A DNA stretch of 17,580 nt, from positions 1 through 17,580 of the forward strand of contig NZ_DASVTO010000095.1 in the NCBI RefSeq assembly GCF_036387535.1, written 5' to 3'. This DNA is from Sphingomonas_R sp036387535 (GTDB lineage Bacteria > Pseudomonadota > Alphaproteobacteria > Sphingomonadales > Sphingomonadaceae). A model generated the notes under the pieces. The model was given only the letters and a program-made list of their open reading frames with translations. It did not search any database and was not told where the DNA came from. The translations under genes and the position numbers were made by a program. Below, one piece after another: positions 14,691-17,580 of the stretch. Each line of letters begins with the position of its first letter. Within the stretch, counting starts at the first letter, position 1.

Positions 14691-15848
14691 ATGCAGACCA
14701 AGCGCACCGTGGCCCTGATCGTTGCCGCCGGATCCGGCACCCGCATGGGCAGCCTGGTTCCCAAGCAATATGCGTCGCTGGGGTCGCGCACTGTGCTGGC
14801 ACAGGCGGTCGACGCATTTCTGGATCATCCCGCCATTGATGCGGTGCAGGTGGTGATCGGCAGCGGCCAGGAGGGCGCGTACCGCGCCGCGATCGGCACG
14901 CGCCCCCTGCCCGCCCCGGTGATCGGCGGGGCGACCCGGCAGGCGTCCGTCGCGGCGGGGCTGGCGGCGGTGGATGGGGACCGCGTGCTGATCCATGATG
15001 CGGCGCGCCCGTTCGTGCCGGCGGCGGTGATCGACCGGCTGCTGGCGGCGCTGGACGGCGCGGATGGCGCGGTTCCGGTCCTGCCCGTCGCCGACACGCT
15101 GGCACAGGACGGCACGGTCCTGGGCGCGGTCGTCCCGCGCGCCGGGCTGGTGCGGGTGCAGACGCCGCAAGCCTTTGATATGGCCGCCATCCGCGCCGCG
15201 CATGTCCGCTGGGACGCAGCGATGGAGGCGACCGATGATGCGCAGATGCTGCGCGCGGCCGGCGGCGACGTCGTTCCGGTTCCGGGTGATCCCGCGCTCG
15301 ACAAGCTGACCCACCCGCATGATCTGGCGCAGGCGCAGGCCCGGGCGCAGGCCGCAACGATGGTCGTGCGGGTCGGATCGGGGTTCGACGTCCATGCCTT
15401 CGAACCGGGCGATCATGTCATCTTGGGCGGGATCGCGGTTCCGCACGGCGCCAAGCTGAAGGGCCATAGCGATGCCGACGTCGTGCTGCACACGATCACC
15501 GATGCGCTGCTCGGCGCGATCGGCGCGGGTGACATCGGCGATCATTTCCCGCCCAGCGACCCGCAATGGCGCGGCGCGGCGTCGGATCGGTTCCTGATCC
15601 ATGCGCGCGACCTGCTGACCGCGCGGGGCGGCATGCTCGATCATGTCGATGTCACCATCATCTGCGAAGCGCCGAAGGTCGGGCCGCACCGTGCCGCGAT
15701 CCGCACCAACATCGCGCGGCTGCTGCAACTGGCGGAGACGCGGGTGAGCGTGAAGGCGACCACGACCGAACGGCTGGGCTTCACGGGTCGCGGCGAAGGA
15801 ATTGCGGCACAGGCCGTGGCGACCATACGCCTGCCGGAGAGCGACTAG
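14691..15848 (+). CDS. ispDF: Bifunctional MEP-pathway enzyme IspD-IspF
   Basis: A 385-residue fusion of two non-consecutive steps of the MEP isoprenoid pathway. The IspD part makes CDP-methylerythritol from MEP and CTP; the IspF part makes the 2,4-cyclodiphosphate. IspD occupies about residues 1-223: VAAGSGTRMG (11-20) for CTP binding with K25, IHDAARPFV (101-109), QTPQAF (157-162), TDDAQML and DKLT. IspF starts about 226: GSGFDVHAF (229-237) with metal ligands D233 and H235, GHSDADVVLH with H259, D261 and H267, and KATTTERLGFTGRGEG near the end. The ATG at 14691 gives the normal IspD start; an open frame extends 22 codons upstream without support. The fused form is standard in alphaproteobacteria. 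Its stop abuts the next ATG. Confidence 0.97.
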   Translation: MQTKRTVALIVAAGSGTRMGSLVPKQYASLGSRTVLAQAVDAFLDHPAIDAVQVVIGSGQEGAYRAAIGTRPLPAPVIGGATRQASVAAGLAAVDGDRVLIHDAARPFVPAAVIDRLLAALDGADGAVPVLPVADTLAQDGTVLGAVVPRAGLVRVQTPQAFDMAAIRAAHVRWDAAMEATDDAQMLRAAGGDVVPVPGDPALDKLTHPHDLAQAQARAQAATMVVRVGSGFDVHAFEPGDHVILGGIAVPHGAKLKGHSDADVVLHTITDALLGAIGAGDIGDHFPPSDPQWRGAASDRFLIHARDLLTARGGMLDHVDVTIICEAPKVGPHRAAIRTNIARLLQLAETRVSVKATTTERLGFTGRGEGIAAQAVATIRLPESD

Positions 15849-16370
15849 ATGCGGCCCCGCTTTGCCTTCCTGATGGCGGCGCTGCTGGCGACCAGCCCGG
15901 GGCTTGCGCAATCCAACGATTGCCTGAGCGAGGCGGAGGCGCGCTCCGTCGTCGCCTATGCACTGCCGGCGGCGATCGAGGCGACGGCCGCGCGGTGTCG
16001 TCCGCTGCTGCCTGCCGCCGCCTGGCTGAGCCGCAACGGGGCGGGCATGGCGCAACGCTATCGCCGCGACGGCGGGGGCAGTGCCGAAGCGGCGCTGCCG
16101 GTGCTGGAACGATTGTCGGGGCAGACCATGCCCGACTTTCTCGATCCCACCACGCTGTCGACCATGGTCGAAGGACTCATCACCGACCGGGTGCGCGATG
16201 CGGTCGCGACCCGCGACTGCCCGACCATCAGCCGGATTGCGGAGCAGATCAGCCCATTGCCGCTCGGCAATGTCGCATCGCTGCTGGTCGCGCTGGTCCA
16301 GCTGGACCGTCGTGCAACCTCCCGCACCGGTATACGTATCTGTTCTGCCCCGGAGGCTGGAGCCCGCTGA
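15849..16370 (+). CDS. Exported protein of unknown function with four cysteines
   Basis: I do not recognise a characterised family. The 173-residue product starts with a typical signal peptide (MRPRFAFLMAALLATSPGLA, likely cleaved near residue 20-21). The mature part is alanine-rich and mostly helical in character. Cysteines at 25, 50, 124 and 165 could make two disulfides in the periplasm. The ATG directly follows the ispDF stop, and the next gene starts two bases after its stop, so it is surely co-transcribed with them. Both conserved-looking placement and codon use match the neighbours. The basic, unstructured last 15 residues overlap the ribosome binding site of the next gene. Confidence 0.82.
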   Translation: MRPRFAFLMAALLATSPGLAQSNDCLSEAEARSVVAYALPAAIEATAARCRPLLPAAAWLSRNGAGMAQRYRRDGGGSAEAALPVLERLSGQTMPDFLDPTTLSTMVEGLITDRVRDAVATRDCPTISRIAEQISPLPLGNVASLLVALVQLDRRATSRTGIRICSAPEAGAR

Positions 16371-16371
16371 C

Positions 16372-16893
16372 ATGACCGACACTCTGCTGCCCGTCCAACT
16401 GGTCGACGCCGCCCGACGCGTGGTGGACGCCAACATCGCCGCCGGCCGCCGGATCACAGTCGCCGAAAGCTGCACCGGCGGGCTGGTTTCGGCGGCGCTG
16501 ACCGAGATTCCGGGCTCGTCCGCGGTGTTCGAGGCCGGGTTCGTGACCTATGGCGATTTGGCCAAGGTCGATCTGCTGGGCGTCAGCAACGATGTGGTCG
16601 AGACGTTCGGCGCGGTGTCGATCGCGGTCGGCTGGGCCATGGCGCGCGGCGCGCTGGCCAAAAGCCGCGCCGACGTGGCGGTGGCGATCACCGGAATCGC
16701 AGGTCCCGAAGGCGGCAGCGTCAAGAAGCCCGTCGGCACGGTGGTCTTCGCGCGCGCCGACAAGGACAGCGACCCGGACGAGGTGACCGCGGACATGCGC
16801 CAGTTCGGCGATCTCGGCCGCGCCGGCGTCCGGCTTCAGGCGGCGTTGTGCGCGCTCGACCTGCTGATGCCGGGCACGACGCTCGATCCATAA
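16372..16893 (+). CDS. pncC: CinA C-terminal-domain protein, NMN amidohydrolase (PncC)
   Basis: The 173-residue protein is the stand-alone CinA C-terminal domain. In E. coli and relatives this domain (PncC) deamidates nicotinamide mononucleotide to nicotinate mononucleotide, recycling the by-product of NAD-dependent DNA ligase. Signature stretches are AESCTGGLVSAAL (31-43), GFVTYGDLAKVDLLGV (56-71) and AITGIAGPEGGSVKKPVGTV (105-124). The N-terminal molybdopterin-like/ADP-ribose pyrophosphatase domain of full-length CinA is absent. The ATG at 16372 has GGAG at 16359-16362, nine bases upstream; a longer open frame from 16081 overlaps the preceding gene and is not used. The end overlaps convergent ratA by 58 bases. 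Confidence 0.93.
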   Translation: MTDTLLPVQLVDAARRVVDANIAAGRRITVAESCTGGLVSAALTEIPGSSAVFEAGFVTYGDLAKVDLLGVSNDVVETFGAVSIAVGWAMARGALAKSRADVAVAITGIAGPEGGSVKKPVGTVVFARADKDSDPDEVTADMRQFGDLGRAGVRLQAALCALDLLMPGTTLDP

Positions 16894-17315
16894 AGCACGG
16901 CCGCGCGTTCCTCGAACGCCCCGATCATCTTGCGCAACGCGCGCTCGAACACCTGGCCGGCGATCGCTTCGAAAATGCGTGATCGGAACGCGAAATCGAC
17001 GCAGAAATCGATCAATGTTCCACCCTGCCCGTCCGGGCGGAACGTCCAGTCATTGACCAGATGTTCCAGCGGCCCGTCGACATATTCGACCGTGATCCGT
17101 TCGGGCCGCACCTTCACCACTTTGGACGTGAAGGATTCGCGCAGCGCCTTGAACCCGACCACAAGGTCCGCGACCATCTCGGTTTCGCTGTTCGATCGCA
17201 CCCGCACGGCCGCCACCCACGGCAGGAATTCGCGGTAACGGGCGACGTCCGCGACCAGATCGAACATCTGTTCCGGCGTATAGGGCAGCTGGCGGGTTTC
17301 GCTGTGACGCGGCAT
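16836..17315 (-). CDS. ratA: RatA/Coq10-type SRPBCC (START) protein
   Basis: A 159-residue START-fold protein. The start MPRHSETRQLPYTPEQMFDL, then VARYREFLPWVAAV, FKALRESFTSKV and LVNDWTFRP are the features of the RatA family. E. coli RatA was reported to block 70S assembly, while eukaryotic Coq10 binds ubiquinone and aids its use. In alphaproteobacteria the Coq10-like role is at least as likely, and no antitoxin partner gene of the ratAB type lies next to it in the window. The ATG at 17315 shares one base with the stop of lipA upstream, so the two are one operon. The C-terminal tail (VPGISRSSAHNAA) lies over the end of the convergent pncC gene. Confidence 0.9.
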   Translation of the reverse strand: MPRHSETRQLPYTPEQMFDLVADVARYREFLPWVAAVRVRSNSETEMVADLVVGFKALRESFTSKVVKVRPERITVEYVDGPLEHLVNDWTFRPDGQGGTLIDFCVDFAFRSRIFEAIAGQVFERALRKMIGAFEERAAVLYGSSVVPGISRSSAHNAA

Positions 17316-17580
17316 CAGCGCTTCGCCAGTTGCGCCTCACGCGCGGATCGCAGCTTCGCGAAATCATCGCCGGCATGATAGCTTGACCGCGTCAGCGGAC
17401 TGGCCGCCACCAGCAGGAACCCCTTGGCCCGCGCGATCGAGGCATAGGCGTTGAAGGTCGCGGGCGTCACGAAATCCATCACCTTGGCATGTTTGGGTGT
17501 CGGCTGCAGATACTGCCCCATCGTCAGGAAATCGATGCCGGCCGATCGCATGTCGTCCATCACCTGATGCACCTCCAGCC
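17315..17580 (-). CDS. lipA: Lipoyl synthase (3' part only)
   Basis: Only the last 87 or so residues are in the window; the gene continues beyond base 17580. LipA is a radical-SAM enzyme that inserts two sulfurs into protein-bound octanoyl groups to make lipoate. The visible part reads DDMRSAGIDFLTMGQYLQPT, then HAKVMDFVTPATF, followed by GFLLVAASPLTRSSYHAGDD, a C-terminal region highly typical of LipA, including the Arg-Ser-Ser-Tyr motif that contacts the auxiliary cluster. The iron-sulfur CxxxCxxC motifs are outside the window. The stop overlaps the ratA start by one base. Confidence 0.95.
   Translation of the reverse strand, partial: LEVHQVMDDMRSAGIDFLTMGQYLQPTPKHAKVMDFVTPATFNAYASIARAKGFLLVAASPLTRSSYHAGDDFAKLRSAREAQLAKR

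Noticed and set aside
16081..16371. Longer N terminus for the CinA-type protein
   Set aside because: The upstream in-frame sequence is the shifted reading of the exported protein gene; the conserved domain begins just after ATG 16372, which has its own GGAG.
14547..16475. Long minus-strand open frame (642 codons) opposite ispDF and neighbours
   Set aside because: It crosses the dusB 5' end, ispDF, the exported protein gene and the start of pncC in antisense, with Arg/Gly/His-rich low-complexity sequence and no motifs; a shadow of GC-rich coding DNA.
16836..17315. Type II toxin-antitoxin module based on ratA
   Set aside because: No partner antitoxin gene adjoins it; it is paired with lipA and belongs to the START/Coq10-like family, so a toxin function should not be assumed from the family name.

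Overview
The window is a GC-rich chromosomal segment from an alphaproteobacterium, most likely a sphingomonad (Sphingomonas or a close relative). The pointers are the order dusB-ntrB-ntrC-ntrY-ntrX-hfq-hflX, a fused ispDF gene, an Hfq with two Sm domains in one chain, and the lipA-ratA pair. Nearly all of it is housekeeping DNA packed with overlapping or abutting genes. No tRNA, rRNA, IS element, prophage or CRISPR array was recognised.

Layout. (1) 1-3688, plus strand: the 3' end of holB, metG, a TatD-family deoxyribonuclease, a PhnP-like metallo-beta-lactamase-fold hydrolase and a 57-residue two-helix membrane protein, apparently one operon with stop/start overlaps. (2) 3689-3974, the largest gene-free stretch (286 bp): a strongly AT-rich XerCD/dif-like site, a REP-like hairpin and a long-loop inverted repeat in front of the next gene. 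(3) 3975-5439, plus strand: a YgeA/RacX-type amino-acid racemase, then mazG, which carries an in-frame TGA and is read as a nonsense-interrupted gene. (4) 5430-14604, minus strand: dusB-ntrB-ntrC-ntrY-ntrX-hfq-hflX, transcribed from dusB towards hflX. It combines tRNA modification, two nitrogen-type two-component systems, an RNA chaperone and a ribosome-associated GTPase. (5) 14691-16893, plus strand: ispDF (isoprenoid precursors), a small exported cysteine-containing protein, and a CinA/PncC-type NMN amidohydrolase. (6) 16836-17580, minus strand: ratA and the 3' part of lipA, converging on and overlapping the cinA-type gene.

How the genes fit together. NtrB/NtrC (cytosolic PAS kinase and sigma-54 activator with GAFTGA) and NtrY/NtrX (membrane kinase and a regulator without GAFTGA) are encoded head to tail. 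They are followed by hfq and hflX, so nitrogen/redox signalling and post-transcriptional control are physically linked. HflX appears translationally coupled to hfq through a Shine-Dalgarno sequence lying inside the codons of the acidic Hfq tail.

The points most worth following are the dif-like site at 3693-3720 with a switch in prevailing gene orientation around it, the stop codon inside mazG, the tandem-domain Hfq, the GAFTGA-less NtrX, and the 57-residue membrane protein ending a few bases from the dif-like site.
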